A DNA stretch of 64,000 nucleotides from Kibdelosporangium persicum (GTDB lineage: Bacteria > Actinomycetota > Actinomycetes > Mycobacteriales > Pseudonocardiaceae): NCBI RefSeq assembly GCF_013280595.1, contig NZ_JAAATY010000004.1, positions 101,820-165,819 of the forward strand, read 5' to 3'. The position numbers were made by a program, and so were the translations under genes. Positions 7,543 through 17,971 of this stretch are shown here, piece after piece. The stretch's first letter is position 1. The number at the start of each line of letters is the position of its first letter. The notes beneath the pieces are model-generated. The model was not told where the DNA came from, did no database searches, and saw only the letters and a program-made list of their open reading frames with translations.

Positions 7543-9360
7543 ATGAATTCGCGGATCCGTACGTCGGAAACCCGGCTGGGGACCGGCCCGGCCGCTGATG
7601 AAGGTGGAGACCTGGTGCCGGAGCGGCTTGAGGTACCGGCGCTGTTGAAGCTGGCGGTCGTCGTGGCCGCGGCGGGCGCGGCGTTGCTGGCGATCGGTCC
7701 CGGCGTCGGGGTGCTGCAGGGCGCGCCCCCGGCGGCGTACGGCAGTGGGCCGCTTCTGATCGCACTCGCGGTGCTGCCGGTCGTGGCGGCTGTCGCTCTG
7801 TTGCTCGCCGGTAAGCCGGTGGGCGCGGCGGGTGTTCTCGTCGGCGCGGCGTTCCTGGCTCCCGGGCGTGCGTTGGGTGATCTTCAGCTCGCGGCGGACG
7901 CCCTGGTGGCGTCGAGGCCCGAGCTCGTCGTGCCGACCGACCTTGTCCCCTTGGCAGCCGGGACGGGCACGTGGTTGCTGCTCGCCGGGCACGTTCTGAC
8001 GCTGGTCGCCGGTGCCATGGTGATCGTGCGTGCCGGTGCGCGGCCGGGCACCGCCGTGGCCGCGGAGTTTGAGGACTCCGAGCCGGAGTCGCGCAAGAGG
8101 CTGCTCGGCTGGGGCCTGGCGTTCGGCGGGCTCGCCACGGTCGGCCTGCTGATGCCACCGTTCACTTCGGACAACGCGTATCTGCTTGAGCTCGACCTGG
8201 CGAACGGGCCGGGGCTCGTCATGATCGGCGGGTTGCTGATCGCGCTCGCCACCTTGCTCGGCTGCGTCTTCGCCGGAACGGCCCGCACGCCGAAGATGGG
8301 CCGTGGTGTCCTGGCCGGCGTCGCCCTCACCGTTCTGGCCGTCCTGCTGCCCGCGCAGATCGCCGGGATCACAGTGGACTGGCTGCACACGGACTGGCGG
8401 TCGTTCATGGCCACGGCCGGGGCCGCCGGACTTGTCGCCACGGCGGTGTGGCCGAGCGGTCTTGCCTTGAAGCGCAAGGAAAGCAAGCCGATCACCGAGA
8501 GCGGCGGCCGGATGCACGTGGCCGCGGGCGTGCTGGCGATCCTCACCGGTGTCGCCGCGATCCTGGGCCAGGCCACCGACTTGTTCGTCGTGGTGATCCC
8601 GACGGACGTGCCGATCAACCAGACCGACGAACTGATCATCCTGTCCGGCGTGCGGCCCGGGTCGTTCGCGAACGGGCTGCTGCTGCCCGCCGGAATCCTG
8701 GTGCTGGTGCTGGGTGTGCTGCTGCTGATCAAACCCGTCGCACGGATCTTCCGTCCGATGTTGAGCGTCGCGTGGGTCGCGGTCCCGCTCGCCGGATTCC
8801 TGGCGTTGGACGCGGTCGTCACGGCCACGTCCACGAGCAGCGCGATCCGCTCGGGCGCGGCGACGTGGTGGACGTTGACCGCCGTCGTGCTCTCCGTCAT
8901 CGCCGCCATCTGTGCCGGTGCGGCGGGCGCGATCGAACGGGACGACGTCGACCTGACCGAGCGGTCGCCGAACATCATCCTGATGGCGCCGATCGCGGCC
9001 GCGATGCTGTTCGCCATCGGCGCGTTCGGACTGCCGGCCATGCGGGCCGAGCAGTACGTCGCGCCAGGCATCTGGTCGAACTTCCGTGTCGCGTCGTGGG
9101 GCCTGATCGTCGCGGTCGTCGCGGTGCTCATCGCCTCGGTTGTCGCGGCACGCAGTCGTCCCGCGCGGGCGGCCGCGTTGTTGTTCGGCACGGCGGGCCT
9201 CGTCGCGGTGCATGCGCTGGAAGTCCCGATGACCGGCGAACGCGCCGAAGGCGCCGCGGCCGCGGCGGGCACATGGCTGTCGCTGGCGACCATCGCGGCC
9301 TTGGTGATCAGTGCCTTCGTGGCCTTGGCGGTACGGCCCGAGCCCGCGAAGCGTCGATGA
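7543..9360 (+). CDS. Polytopic membrane protein of unknown function
   Basis: About 605 residues with roughly 14 hydrophobic segments spread evenly from residue 35 to the end, joined by short charged loops (for example EFEDSEPESRKR and ALKRKESKP). No catalytic or transporter motif is recognisable; I can only call it an integral membrane protein. The open frame extends far upstream through the repeat region, but coherent protein character begins about here. ATG 7543 is used; GTG 7615 has a better ribosome site (AAGGTGGA) and may be the true start. The stop overlaps the start of the next gene (ATGA), so the two are translationally coupled. Confidence 0.7.
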   Translation: MNSRIRTSETRLGTGPAADEGGDLVPERLEVPALLKLAVVVAAAGAALLAIGPGVGVLQGAPPAAYGSGPLLIALAVLPVVAAVALLLAGKPVGAAGVLVGAAFLAPGRALGDLQLAADALVASRPELVVPTDLVPLAAGTGTWLLLAGHVLTLVAGAMVIVRAGARPGTAVAAEFEDSEPESRKRLLGWGLAFGGLATVGLLMPPFTSDNAYLLELDLANGPGLVMIGGLLIALATLLGCVFAGTARTPKMGRGVLAGVALTVLAVLLPAQIAGITVDWLHTDWRSFMATAGAAGLVATAVWPSGLALKRKESKPITESGGRMHVAAGVLAILTGVAAILGQATDLFVVVIPTDVPINQTDELIILSGVRPGSFANGLLLPAGILVLVLGVLLLIKPVARIFRPMLSVAWVAVPLAGFLALDAVVTATSTSSAIRSGAATWWTLTAVVLSVIAAICAGAAGAIERDDVDLTERSPNIILMAPIAAAMLFAIGAFGLPAMRAEQYVAPGIWSNFRVASWGLIVAVVAVLIASVVAARSRPARAAALLFGTAGLVAVHALEVPMTGERAEGAAAAAGTWLSLATIAALVISAFVALAVRPEPAKRR

Positions 9361-9707
9361 TCAGGCTGCTGCTCGTCGAACTCGAACCGGACGACATCGA
9401 GACCCTGACGTTGGCGCGCGCTCTGCGTGACCGCGGCGTCGAAGTCGTCTACGCCAAGGCGGGCACTGCCGAGGAGATCGCACGCGCCGCCGAACAGGAG
9501 GACGTGCGCGCGGTCGGACTCGTCGTCCGGAGCGACGAACATCGCCTGATCGGTACAGAACTGGCCGCGCGGACCGTGGTGTTCGCCACTGCCGAGGACG
9601 ACGAACACGCCATGCGGATGGCCGGAGTCAAGGCGATTTTCCGGCCAGGCAACGCTGACCACGTCGTGAGCTGGGCAAGTTCGCTGACCCGTGATCACGA
9701 GCGGTGA
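9357..9707 (+). CDS. B12-binding-fold-like small protein (116 aa)
   Basis: The sequence has the alternating strand-helix layout of the cobalamin-binding domain of methylmalonyl-CoA mutase (RLLLVELEPDDIETLTLARA, then GVEVVYAKAGTAEEIARAAE, then AVGLVVRSD). The DxHxxG signature that ligates cobalamin is absent: the expected place reads VELEPDDIET. It may therefore keep the fold for another ligand or for protein contacts. ATG 9357 overlaps the stop of the upstream membrane-protein gene. About 93 bases separate its stop from sucC. Confidence 0.6.
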   Translation: MIRLLLVELEPDDIETLTLARALRDRGVEVVYAKAGTAEEIARAAEQEDVRAVGLVVRSDEHRLIGTELAARTVVFATAEDDEHAMRMAGVKAIFRPGNADHVVSWASSLTRDHER

Positions 9708-9800
9708 CCGACCTCACCAGGACCGACGGCCCGGCTCCAGGCGCAGGTCGCTAGGGTCGTTCCGTCCAACGCAGTGCATATGGTGGAGCAGGAGCTCTCA

Positions 9801-10979
9801 GTGGACCTGTACGAGTACCAGGCGAAGGACCTCTTCGCCGCCCACGGAGTGCCGGTACTGCCGGGCTCCGTGGCTGACAACCCCGAAGACGCCAAGGCGA
9901 TCGCGGCCGAGCTCGGCCAGCGTGTCGTGGTCAAGGCGCAGGTGAAGACCGGTGGCCGCGGCAAGGCGGGCGGCGTGAAGCTGGCCGACGACCCGCAGGA
10001 CACCAGGACCAAGGCCGAGGCCATCCTCGGACTGGACATCAAGGGCCACGTGGTCCGCCGCGTGCTGGTGACCCCGGCGTCCGACATCGCCGAGGAGTAC
10101 TACTTCTCGTTCCTGCTCGACCGTGCCAACCGCAAGTTCCTCGCGATGGCGTCCGTCGAGGGCGGCATGGACATCGAAGAGGTCGCCGCCACCAAGCCGG
10201 AGGCGCTGGCGAAGGTCCTGATCGACCCGATCGAGGGCGTGGACCTGGCCAAGGCCAACGAGATCGTGGCCCAGGCGAAGTTCCCCGAGGCGATCGCCGG
10301 TCAGGCCGCCGAGGTCGTCGTCAAGCTGTGGGAGACCTTCGTCTCCGAGGACGCCACGCTCGTCGAGGTGAACCCGCTGGTCCGCGACCCGCAGGACCAG
10401 ATCATCGCGCTGGACGGCAAGGTCACGCTGGACGACAACGCCTCGTTCCGGCACCCGGCGCACGCGGACCTCGTCGACGTCGCCGCCGAGGACCCGCTCG
10501 AGGCGGCCGCGAAGGCCAAGGACCTCAACTACGTCAAGCTCGACGGCCAGGTCGGCATCATCGGCAACGGCGCGGGCCTCGTCATGTCCACTTTGGACGT
10601 CGTCGCCTACGCGGGCGAGCGGCACGGCGGCGTGAAGCCCGCCAACTTCCTGGACATCGGTGGTGGCGCGTCGGCCGAGGTGATGGCCAACGGGCTGGAG
10701 ATCATCCTGTCCGACCCGGACGTGCGCAGCGTCTTCGTGAACGTCTTCGGCGGCATCACCGCGTGCGACGCGGTCGCCAACGGCATCGTGCAGGCCTTCA
10801 AGCTGCTGGAGTCCCGCGGCGAGGCGGTCACCCGCCCGATCGTGGTCCGGCTGGACGGCAACAACGCCGAGGAGGGCCGCCGCATCCTCACCGAGGCCGC
10901 GCTGCCCGGCCTCGAGCAGGTGGACACAATGGACAACGCGGCCGACAAGGCCGCCGCACTTGCTGCCGCGGGGGCGTGA
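9801..10979 (+). CDS. sucC: Succinyl-CoA synthetase (ADP-forming) beta subunit
   Basis: Beta subunit of succinate-CoA ligase, making ATP (or GTP) and succinate from succinyl-CoA in the TCA cycle; works as a heterodimer or heterotetramer with SucD. The 392-residue length is normal. It starts with the family sequence [20 protein letters not shown], has the ATP-grasp segment [20 protein letters not shown] (about 43-62), LVEVNPLV, and the C-terminal CoA-ligase part with [12 protein letters not shown] and [13 protein letters not shown] 9801 is chosen over the upstream ATGs because the protein family begins there and GGAGC precedes it. sucD follows after five bases. Confidence 0.96.
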   Translation: MDLYEYQAKDLFAAHGVPVLPGSVADNPEDAKAIAAELGQRVVVKAQVKTGGRGKAGGVKLADDPQDTRTKAEAILGLDIKGHVVRRVLVTPASDIAEEYYFSFLLDRANRKFLAMASVEGGMDIEEVAATKPEALAKVLIDPIEGVDLAKANEIVAQAKFPEAIAGQAAEVVVKLWETFVSEDATLVEVNPLVRDPQDQIIALDGKVTLDDNASFRHPAHADLVDVAAEDPLEAAAKAKDLNYVKLDGQVGIIGNGAGLVMSTLDVVAYAGERHGGVKPANFLDIGGGASAEVMANGLEIILSDPDVRSVFVNVFGGITACDAVANGIVQAFKLLESRGEAVTRPIVVRLDGNNAEEGRRILTEAALPGLEQVDTMDNAADKAAALAAAGA

Positions 10980-10984
10980 ACGAG

Positions 10985-11872
10985 ATGGCCATTTTCCTCA
11001 ACGAGAACTCCAAGGTCATCGTCCAGGGCATGACCGGCTCCGAGGGCACCAAGCACACCAAGCGGATGCTCAAGTCGGGCACGAACATCGTCGGTGGCGT
11101 GAACCCGCGCAAGGCGGGCACCGAGGCCGACATCGACGGCACGCTGGTCCCCGTGTTCGGGTCGGTGGCCGAGGCGATGGAGAAGACCGGCGCGGACGTG
11201 TCGGTGATCTTCGTGCCGCCGAAGTTCGCCAAGGACGCCGTGATCGAGGCGATCGACGCCGGGATCGGCCTGGCCGTCGTGATCACCGAGGGCATCCCGG
11301 TGCACGACTCGGCCTACTTCTGGGCGCACGCGGTCGCCAAGGGCAACAAGACCCGGATCATCGGCCCGAACTGCCCCGGCGTGATCTCGCCTGGCAAGTC
11401 GAACGCGGGCATCATCCCGGCGGACATCACCGGCCCCGGCAAGATCGGCCTGGTGTCGAAGTCCGGCACGCTGACCTACCAGCTCATGTACGAGCTGCGG
11501 GACATCGGCTTCTCCTCCGCGGTGGGCATCGGCGGTGACCCGGTCATCGGCACCACGCACATCGACGCGCTCGCGGCGTTCCAGGAGGACCCCGAGACCG
11601 AGCTGATCGTGATGATCGGTGAGATCGGCGGCGACGCCGAGGAGCGGGCCGCGGCCTACATCAAGGAGAACGTGACCAAGCCGGTCGTCGGCTACGTCGC
11701 GGGCTTCACCGCGCCGGAGGGCAAGACCATGGGCCACGCGGGCGCGATCGTGTCCGGCTCGGCCGGTACCGCCGCGGCGAAGAAGGAAGCCCTTGAGGCG
11801 GCCGGCGTGAAGGTCGGCAAGACCCCGAGTGAGACCGCGGCGCTGGCCCGGGCCATCGTCGAAGCGGGCTGA
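10985..11872 (+). CDS. sucD: Succinyl-CoA synthetase alpha subunit
   Basis: Alpha subunit that binds CoA and carries the phosphohistidine intermediate. The 295-residue protein has the Rossmann start [19 protein letters not shown], the conserved [23 protein letters not shown] and the active-site histidine in [19 protein letters not shown]. The ATG lies five bases after the sucC stop with GTGAACGAG between, so the two are co-translated. Gene order sucC-sucD and the following genes match the mycobacterial locus. Confidence 0.97.
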   Translation: MAIFLNENSKVIVQGMTGSEGTKHTKRMLKSGTNIVGGVNPRKAGTEADIDGTLVPVFGSVAEAMEKTGADVSVIFVPPKFAKDAVIEAIDAGIGLAVVITEGIPVHDSAYFWAHAVAKGNKTRIIGPNCPGVISPGKSNAGIIPADITGPGKIGLVSKSGTLTYQLMYELRDIGFSSAVGIGGDPVIGTTHIDALAAFQEDPETELIVMIGEIGGDAEERAAAYIKENVTKPVVGYVAGFTAPEGKTMGHAGAIVSGSAGTAAAKKEALEAAGVKVGKTPSETAALARAIVEAG

Positions 11873-12392
11873 GGCGTACGAACGGTCCGTTCGCGCCGAG
11901 AGTTGTCCACAACTCCCCGGTAACCCCGCTGACCAGGCACTATCATCGGTAGACTGGCAGCGGGGTCGCCCCCCGGGTTGGGTGGGGGGCTGTCCTGCAG
12001 GTGGGGATTGGATCTTGAGGGCTTCGGTCAGGGCGGTTGGGGGCGTGTGACGCCCGTTGACCAGCAAGTTGGCGGCGCTGGGGTTGTTTTCGCACGGTGG
12101 TTTCGGTTGTGCAAGGCGTCGACCAGCATGTCCGCCGCCCGCGCGATGTGGTTGCCGCCAGAGGCTCCCGCTGACCTGCGGTTACGGTTCTCGGTGTGTG
12201 GGCGCCCAGTGGTCACGCGGCACACCGGGGGCAAGAGTCGTTCATCCTCAGGGCCGGGCGCTGGTGTAGCGTCCGGCCCTGCCATGTGCAGTAACCGGAA
12301 CAATTCGGGAACCGAGTGGTGCCGGTCTGCGTCAAAGGTGGAAAAATTCGTCCGAACTATCGCGGCGAGCAGCAGCTGAGGAGAAGCACGCG
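11873..12392. other. Intergenic region with hairpins, no gene seen
   Basis: Open frames here are not convincing. A palindrome CGAACGG-T-CCGTTCG lies at 11879-11893 just after sucD, a GCCCCCC/GGGGGGC hairpin at about 11969-11991, and a strong dyad AGGGCCGG/CCGGCCCT with inner GCGCT/AGCGT at 12250-12280. The last two could terminate sucCD transcription; the A/T-containing stretch at about 12335-12365 probably carries the promoter of the next gene. Confidence 0.45.
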
Positions 12393-13094
12393 ATGACCTT
12401 CCCGAGCGGAGCGCCGGGCGGCTACCCGGGTCAAGGCCCGCACCAGCCCGGCCCACCTGGTTACGGTCCGCCGCCTGGCCACGGCGGCGGTACGAAGCTG
12501 AGCCTGCCGCAGATGCTCGCGCTCGGCGCGGGCGGCCTGGGCCTGCTCAACCTTTTCCTCGGCTTCGCGCCGCTGGTCACCGGCGGCAGCTTCTACGAGT
12601 CGAGCTTCGGCTGGATCCCCGCCCTGCTGGCGGCGGGCGGTGTGGCCACGCTGCCGGCGATCCTGCCGGGCGACAAGGACAAGCAGAAGGCCGGTGTCCT
12701 GCCCGCCGCGCTGAGCCTCGCCGGCATGCTGGGCTTCCTGTTCACCGTGTTCTCCATCTCCGGGAGCATGGCGGCGGGCGGCGTGATGGTGCTGATCTTC
12801 AGCATCCTCCAGGCCGGTGTCGCGGTCGCCGCGTTCCTGTTCGAGTCGGGCGTTCTCAAGCCGCCCGCGCCGAACCCGTACGGCTACCCGCAGCAGCCTG
12901 GCGCGTACCCGCCGAGCGGGGCGTTCCCGGCGCAGCAGCCGCAGGGTGGTCCGCAGGCGACGACGCAGCAGCCGCAGCCTGGGCAGCAGCCGTTCGGTGG
13001 CCCCGGCCAGCAGACGCAGTTCGCGCCGCAGCAGGGGCAGTTCGGCGCGCCGGGCACCCCGCCGGGTGGCTACCCGCAGCAGCCGTCGCAGTGA
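12393..13094 (+). CDS. 34-kDa-antigen-like membrane protein (DUF5336)
   Basis: A 233-residue protein with the DUF5336 layout of mycobacterial 34-kDa antigenic proteins (Rv0954 by position). A Gly/Pro/Gln-rich cytosolic N-terminus (about 1-33) is followed by four hydrophobic segments (about 38-60, 70-90, 100-125, 128-150) and a long disordered C-terminus rich in PQQP, QQPG and GGYPQQP motifs. Such proteins have been linked to the divisome and apical growth in mycobacteria; that role is inference here. The gene has AGGAGAAGC before the ATG and a strong terminator directly downstream. Confidence 0.85.
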   Translation: MTFPSGAPGGYPGQGPHQPGPPGYGPPPGHGGGTKLSLPQMLALGAGGLGLLNLFLGFAPLVTGGSFYESSFGWIPALLAAGGVATLPAILPGDKDKQKAGVLPAALSLAGMLGFLFTVFSISGSMAAGGVMVLIFSILQAGVAVAAFLFESGVLKPPAPNPYGYPQQPGAYPPSGAFPAQQPQGGPQATTQQPQPGQQPFGGPGQQTQFAPQQGQFGAPGTPPGGYPQQPSQ

Positions 13095-13104
13095 CGTTTC
13101 TTCC

Positions 13105-13141
13105 CGCCGGGCGGGCCGTGATCTTCACGGCCCGCCCGGCG
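13105..13141 (+). terminator. Rho-independent terminator after DUF5336 gene
   Basis: A perfect 17-bp stem (CGCCGGGCGGGCCGTGA at 13105-13121 with its complement at 13125-13141) and a three-base loop, followed by TCTTAT. It lies 11 bases after the stop codon. Confidence 0.85.
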
Positions 13142-13247
13142 TCTTATGTAGACATTCTGTGACCAGCGTCGATGGTGTTCACTTGATCGGTTGACGGCCG
13201 GGCGCGCCGTCCGGCGGCCAGGCGGTGACGGCTGTCAGGGTGCGGGC

Positions 13248-14507
13248 ATGTCCCTGTACCCACCTGATGTAGCGGAGGACGTCCAAGAGCCGGTCCGCGG
13301 CCGCGCGCGGGCGCTGATGGTCGCCGGGATCGCGCCTTTGATCGTCGGATACGCGTCCGTCGTGGTGGTGCTGGCGCTGGTGATCTCCGCCGCGAGCAAC
13401 ACGGACGTCTCCACCACAAGCGTGCTGAACGCCGCCATGCCGGGCTGGCTCGCGGTCTATCAGGTGCCGTTGTCCCTGGACGGGACCGATTTCGGCGCGT
13501 TGCCGCTGCTGCCGACGCTGTTGATCATGCTGCTGATCGGCCGCGCCGCCACGAAGGCCGCTGATCGCCTGGAGATCGGCTCCGCGTGGGGGACGTTGCT
13601 GATCGTGGTGACCATGTCCGTCACGCACGCCATCGCGGGCGTTGTCGTCGCGGAGGCCACGAAAACGGCGACCATGCTCAGTGGATCGCTTGTCCCGGCG
13701 GGAATCGCGGCGCTCGCCGCGCTCATCGCGCTGGCCAGGCGCGGGTACTTCGAGGGTCTGGCCGAGCGGTGGGACGAACTGCTGGTGCACGGTCTGCGCG
13801 CCGGGCTGATCGGGTTCGCCACGGTGATCGGCGTGGGCACGGCGACGTTCCTTTTCGGACTGTTGATGTCGTTCGGCAGGGCCGCTGCCCTGTTCCCGCC
13901 CGGGATCGGCGACAGCATCGGCGTGGCGCTGCTTTCCCTGGCGTACCTGCCGAACGCGGTGGTCGGCGGAATCTCCTTCGTGGCAGGCCCAGGTGTGACG
14001 ATCGGGCAGCTCACCGCGACACCACTGCACTTCACCGGCGGTCCGCTGCCGGGAGTGCCGGTGCTGGCGGCCTTGCCGGAGATCGGGCAGGTGTGGTGGC
14101 CGCTGCTGTTCGTGCTGCCGCTGGGTGTCGGCGCGTTCGTCGGCTGGATTCTGCGTCACTCGAGTGACGACCCTATCGCGCGCCTCCGGGCGGTCGGCGC
14201 GGCCACGGTTGTCGTGGCGGGTGGGTGCGCGTTGCTCGGTGTGGGTGCGGGTGGACGGCTCGCGGAGGGCGTGTTCGATCCGCTGAGCGTGCATCCGTGG
14301 AGCCTTGGCATGGCGATGTTGTTGTGGGTCGCGCTGCCTGCCGCGACCGTGACCTGGTGGGCCGGGCCTCGTCTGCTGCTCGACGACGCGATCGACGTCG
14401 AGGCGGCGGAGGAAGAAGATGAGCGGGAAGAGCCGGCGGCGCCCGAGGAACCAGCCGACGACGATCCCGGCGACAAGCCGGACCTGCCGGACGAGATCGA
14501 GAAGTGA
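13248..14507 (+). CDS. PerM-like divisome membrane protein (DUF6350)
   Basis: A 419-residue polytopic membrane protein, positional counterpart of Rv0955 (PerM), which in M. tuberculosis stabilises the cell-division protein FtsB and supports persistence. It has about ten hydrophobic segments between residues 22 and 375, and an acidic Glu/Asp/Pro-rich cytosolic C-terminus (EEEDEREEPAAPEEPADDDP). ATG 13248 (MSLYPPDV) is preferred to the upstream ATG because the leading 19 residues have no family character and GGGTGCGGG precedes it. It lies between the DUF5336 gene and purN exactly as in mycobacteria, which supports the assignment. Confidence 0.82.
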   Translation: MSLYPPDVAEDVQEPVRGRARALMVAGIAPLIVGYASVVVVLALVISAASNTDVSTTSVLNAAMPGWLAVYQVPLSLDGTDFGALPLLPTLLIMLLIGRAATKAADRLEIGSAWGTLLIVVTMSVTHAIAGVVVAEATKTATMLSGSLVPAGIAALAALIALARRGYFEGLAERWDELLVHGLRAGLIGFATVIGVGTATFLFGLLMSFGRAAALFPPGIGDSIGVALLSLAYLPNAVVGGISFVAGPGVTIGQLTATPLHFTGGPLPGVPVLAALPEIGQVWWPLLFVLPLGVGAFVGWILRHSSDDPIARLRAVGAATVVVAGGCALLGVGAGGRLAEGVFDPLSVHPWSLGMAMLLWVALPAATVTWWAGPRLLLDDAIDVEAAEEEDEREEPAAPEEPADDDPGDKPDLPDEIEK

Positions 14508-14548
14508 GCACTTAGGCTGGCCGTATCCGACCAGGCCAGGAGACCACG

Positions 14549-15190
14549 CTGAGCGCTCAACCCACTGACCGGCTCTCTCTGCCCACCCCTGCCAAGGTCG
14601 TTGTGCTCGTCTCCGGATCGGGCACCCTCCTGCAGGCGTTGCTGGACGAGACCCGCGACGAGTCGTATCCGATCACGGTCGTCGCGGTCGGTGCCGATCG
14701 CGCCGGGATCGAAGGGCTGGCCCGCGCCGAACGAGCCGGGGTGCCCACGTTCGTGGAGCGCGTGCGCGACCACGCCGACCGTGCCGCCTGGGACGAGGCG
14801 CTCACCAGGACGGTCGCGTCCTACCAGCCCGATCTGGTGGTCTCGGCCGGGTTCATGAAGATCCTCGGCTCGGCGTTCCTGACCCGGTTCGCCGGGCGCG
14901 TGATCAACACGCATCCCGCGTTGCTGCCCGCGTTCCCCGGCGCGCACGCGGTCGAAGAGGCCATCGAGTACGGCGTCACAGTGACCGGATGCACGGTGCA
15001 CCTGGTGGACACCGGTGTGGACACCGGGCCGATCCTCACCCAGGAGGCGGTGCCGGTCGAGCCCGGCGACGACGTCGCCGGACTGCACGAACGGATCAAG
15101 ACGGTGGAACGGCGGCTGCTGGTCGGCGTGCTCGCGCGAATGGTGCGCGAGGGCTACACCGTGGACGGACGAAAGGTGAGCATCCCGTGA
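14549..15190 (+). CDS. purN: Phosphoribosylglycinamide formyltransferase
   Basis: Transfers a formyl group from 10-formyltetrahydrofolate to GAR, third step of purine synthesis. The 213-residue protein shows [18 protein letters not shown] (first strand and phosphate loop), the catalytic Asn-His pair in [20 protein letters not shown] and the aspartate in [13 protein letters not shown]. The first beta strand requires a start upstream of the GTG at 14603. The only well-placed candidate is CTG 14549 with AGGAG six bases before it, giving [10 protein letters not shown] as initial residues (read as Met). The stop overlaps the purH GTG, so the pair is coupled. Confidence 0.93.
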   Translation: MSAQPTDRLSLPTPAKVVVLVSGSGTLLQALLDETRDESYPITVVAVGADRAGIEGLARAERAGVPTFVERVRDHADRAAWDEALTRTVASYQPDLVVSAGFMKILGSAFLTRFAGRVINTHPALLPAFPGAHAVEEAIEYGVTVTGCTVHLVDTGVDTGPILTQEAVPVEPGDDVAGLHERIKTVERRLLVGVLARMVREGYTVDGRKVSIP

Positions 15191-16752
15191 CATCAGAGAC
15201 ACGTCCGGTTCGGCGTGCGCTGATCGGCGTCTCGGACAAGGCCGGTGTGCTGGAGCTGGCGACCGGGCTGCACGCGGCCGGTGTGGAGATCGTCTCCACC
15301 GGCGGCACCGCGAAGGTGCTGGCCGACGCGGGTGTGCCGGTGACGCCGGTCGAGGAGGTCACCGGTTTTCCCGAGTCGCTCGACGGCCGGGTCAAGACGC
15401 TGCACCCGCGGGTGCACGCCGGTCTGCTGGCCGACATGCGCCGCCCTGAGCACGTGCGGCAGCTGGCCGACCTGGACATCAAGGCGTTCGACCTGCTGGT
15501 GGTGAACCTGTACCCGTTCGAGCGGACGGTCGCGTCCGGCGCGTCACCCGACGAGTGCGTGGAACAGATCGACATCGGCGGCCCGGCGATGCTGCGTGCG
15601 GCGGCGAAGAACCACGCCTCAGTCGCGGTCGTGATCGACCCGGCGCGGTACGGCTGGGTGCTGGAGAAGGTCAACGCGGGCGGGTTCACCCTGGAGGACC
15701 GCAGGCAGCTCGCACTGGAGACGTACCGGCACACCGCGTCCTACGACATCGCTGTGGCGTCGTGGATGGGCAGCGTGCTGGCGCCGGACGACGAAGGCAG
15801 CAACTTCCCCGGCTGGGTCGGTGCCAGCTGGAAGCGGGCCAACGTGCTGAGGTACGGCGAGAACCCGCACCAGAGCGCGGCTCTGTACGTCTCAAGCCAC
15901 GGCGGATCCGGCCTGGCGACGGCAGAACAGTTGCACGGCAAGGAAATGTCGTACAACAACTACGTGGACGCCGACGCCGCCTACCGCGCCGCGTACGACC
16001 ACGCCGAGCCGTGCGTCGCGATCATCAAGCACGCCAACCCCTGCGGCATCGCGGTGTCCACTGTGGATATCGCCGAGGCGCACCGCAAGGCGCACGCCTG
16101 CGACCCGGTCAGCGCGTACGGTGGCGTGATCGCGTCGAACCGCGAGGTCACGGTGGAGATGGCCGAGCAGGTCGCGGAGATCTTCACCGAGGTGATCCTC
16201 GCGCCTTCGTACGCCGACGGCGCGGTGGACGTGTTGACACGCAAGAAGAACATCCGCGTGCTGATCGCTCCGGAACCGCGGCGCGGCGGCCCGGAGATGC
16301 GCCCCGTCTCCGGCGGCCTGCTCCTGCAGGTCAAGGACACGTTCCAGGCCGAGGGCGACGACCCGGCGAAGTGGACGCTCGCGACCGGCGCGCCCGTCGA
16401 CGAGGAGACGTTGGCGGACTTGGCCTTCGCGTGGCGCGCCTGCCGTGCGGTGAAGTCCAACGCGATCCTGCTGGCGTCCGGTGGCGCGACGGTCGGTGTC
16501 GGCATGGGGCAGGTCAACCGGGTCGACTCGTGCCGCCTGGCGGTGACGCGTGCCGGTGATCGGGCCAAGGGTTCGGTCGCCGCTTCCGACGCGTTCTTCC
16601 CGTTCCCCGACGGCCCGCAGGTGCTCATCGACGCGGGCGTGAAGGCGATCGTGCAGCCCGGCGGCTCGATCAGGGACCAGGAGACCATCGCCGCGGCCGA
16701 GGCCGCCGGTGTGGCCGTCTATCTGACCGGTACCCGCCACTTCGCCCACTGA
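15187..16752 (+). CDS. purH: AICAR transformylase/IMP cyclohydrolase
   Basis: Bifunctional enzyme for the last two steps to IMP. The N-terminal cyclohydrolase (MGS-like) domain runs from about 10 to 200 with [13 protein letters not shown] and [16 protein letters not shown]; the transformylase domain carries [25 protein letters not shown] and the PGGSIRDQE motif near the end. The length of 521 residues is typical. GTG 15187 overlaps the purN stop (GTGA). The 10-formyl-THF it uses is produced by FolD, encoded at 46.5 kb. Confidence 0.96.
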   Translation: MTSETRPVRRALIGVSDKAGVLELATGLHAAGVEIVSTGGTAKVLADAGVPVTPVEEVTGFPESLDGRVKTLHPRVHAGLLADMRRPEHVRQLADLDIKAFDLLVVNLYPFERTVASGASPDECVEQIDIGGPAMLRAAAKNHASVAVVIDPARYGWVLEKVNAGGFTLEDRRQLALETYRHTASYDIAVASWMGSVLAPDDEGSNFPGWVGASWKRANVLRYGENPHQSAALYVSSHGGSGLATAEQLHGKEMSYNNYVDADAAYRAAYDHAEPCVAIIKHANPCGIAVSTVDIAEAHRKAHACDPVSAYGGVIASNREVTVEMAEQVAEIFTEVILAPSYADGAVDVLTRKKNIRVLIAPEPRRGGPEMRPVSGGLLLQVKDTFQAEGDDPAKWTLATGAPVDEETLADLAFAWRACRAVKSNAILLASGGATVGVGMGQVNRVDSCRLAVTRAGDRAKGSVAASDAFFPFPDGPQVLIDAGVKAIVQPGGSIRDQETIAAAEAAGVAVYLTGTRHFAH

Positions 16753-16793
16753 CGTTCTACCGCTGTTCACGGTTGCCCGGCAGGATCTCAGGA

Positions 16794-17971
16794 ATGCGAA
16801 GAGTCCTGCTCGTAGTCTTCTTGGCGATGCTCGCCGGGCAACCCGCCTCAGCGGCCGGTTTTCCGCAGGTCAAGGCCCAGGTGGAGACGCCGGGCCTGTT
16901 CGACGATGAACAGGGCGGCAACGCCGACGCCGACGATCCCGCGATCTGGGTGAACCGGAGCGATCCCGGCCGCAGCGTTGTCGTCGCCACGGCGAAGGAA
17001 GGCGGGCTCTACTCGTACCGGCTGGACGGTACGCGGATCAAGCACGTGCCCGCGCCCGCCCGGCCGGGGCCCGAGCACGCGCCGGGCCGGTTCAACAACG
17101 TCGACATCGTCGGTGAGGTGGCCATCGTGTCCGACCGCGGTCGCGACCACATCCGGTTCTACCAGGTCAACGGCCTTGTCGACGTGACCGCGCCGGACGT
17201 GGAGTTCGTGTTCGGCACCAGTCAGTCCGAAGTGGACGAGCAGCGGACCGCCTACGGCCTCACCGCTTGGTACGACTGGACGGATCGCGCGACCTACGTG
17301 CTGGTCAGCCGCAGGTCGACGACCCGGGTGGCGCTGCTGAAGGTCGAGCCGCGCGGCGGGAAGTTCGGCTACCGCGTCGTCCGGACGCTGGACCTGCCGA
17401 GCGAGTTCACGTTGCCGAACGGCACCAAGTGGCAGCCGTGCGACGAACCCGGTGTCCTGCCTCAGGTCGAGGGCATGGTGGTGGACTACCGGACCGGGAC
17501 GTTGTACGCCGGTCAGGAGACGTCGGCATCTGGCGGATGCCCGCCAAGCTGACCGGCGCACCGGTGTTGATCGACAAGGTCCGTGAGTTCGGCGTGCCCG
17601 GCACGTACGACCCGGAGACCGAGGAATGCGAGCCTGGAACGGATCCGGGCTTCGGCGGCAAGCACATCTCGGCTGACGTCGAGGGCCTGACAATCCACTA
17701 TGGACGTAACCTGCTGCTCGCGTCGAGCCAGGGCGACAACACGTTCGCGGCCTACGACCTGCCCGGCGAGTACAGGACCTCCTTCCAGATCAGGTACGGC
17801 GACGACCTGGTGCAGGAGAGCGACGGTGCCGCAGTGGCCGGCACTGCTCTCGGTCACCGGTACCCGCACGGCATGCTCGCCGTGCAGGACGGTGACAACA
17901 CCGGCGAACCGAGGGACAGCACCAACTTCAAGTTCGTCCGCTGGGAGGATGTGGCTCAGGCGATCCGGTAG
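16794..17971 (+). pseudogene. Secreted phytase-like beta-propeller, frameshifted
   Basis: The first frame encodes a signal peptide (MRRVLLVVFLAMLAGQPASA) and the front of a beta-propeller phytase-like protein (NADADDPAIWVNRSDPGRS, SDRGRDHIRFYQVNG, VLPQVEGMVVD). It ends at 17552. The remainder continues in another frame from about 17518 (DVGIWRMPAKLTGAP, then ADVEGLTIHYG, SQGDNTFAAYDL, YPHGMLAVQDGDN) to 17971. Restoring one G near 17517-17521 would read GQEDVGIWRMP, the normal family text, so a one-base deletion explains the break. It is either a recent pseudogene or a sequencing error, since the rest of both halves is intact. The family hydrolyses phytate with calcium, outside the cell. Confidence 0.8.

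Noticed and set aside
11978..12379. 133-codon frame between sucD and the DUF5336 gene
   Set aside because: No start signal, no coherent hydrophobic or family pattern, and it overlaps likely terminator and promoter sequence.
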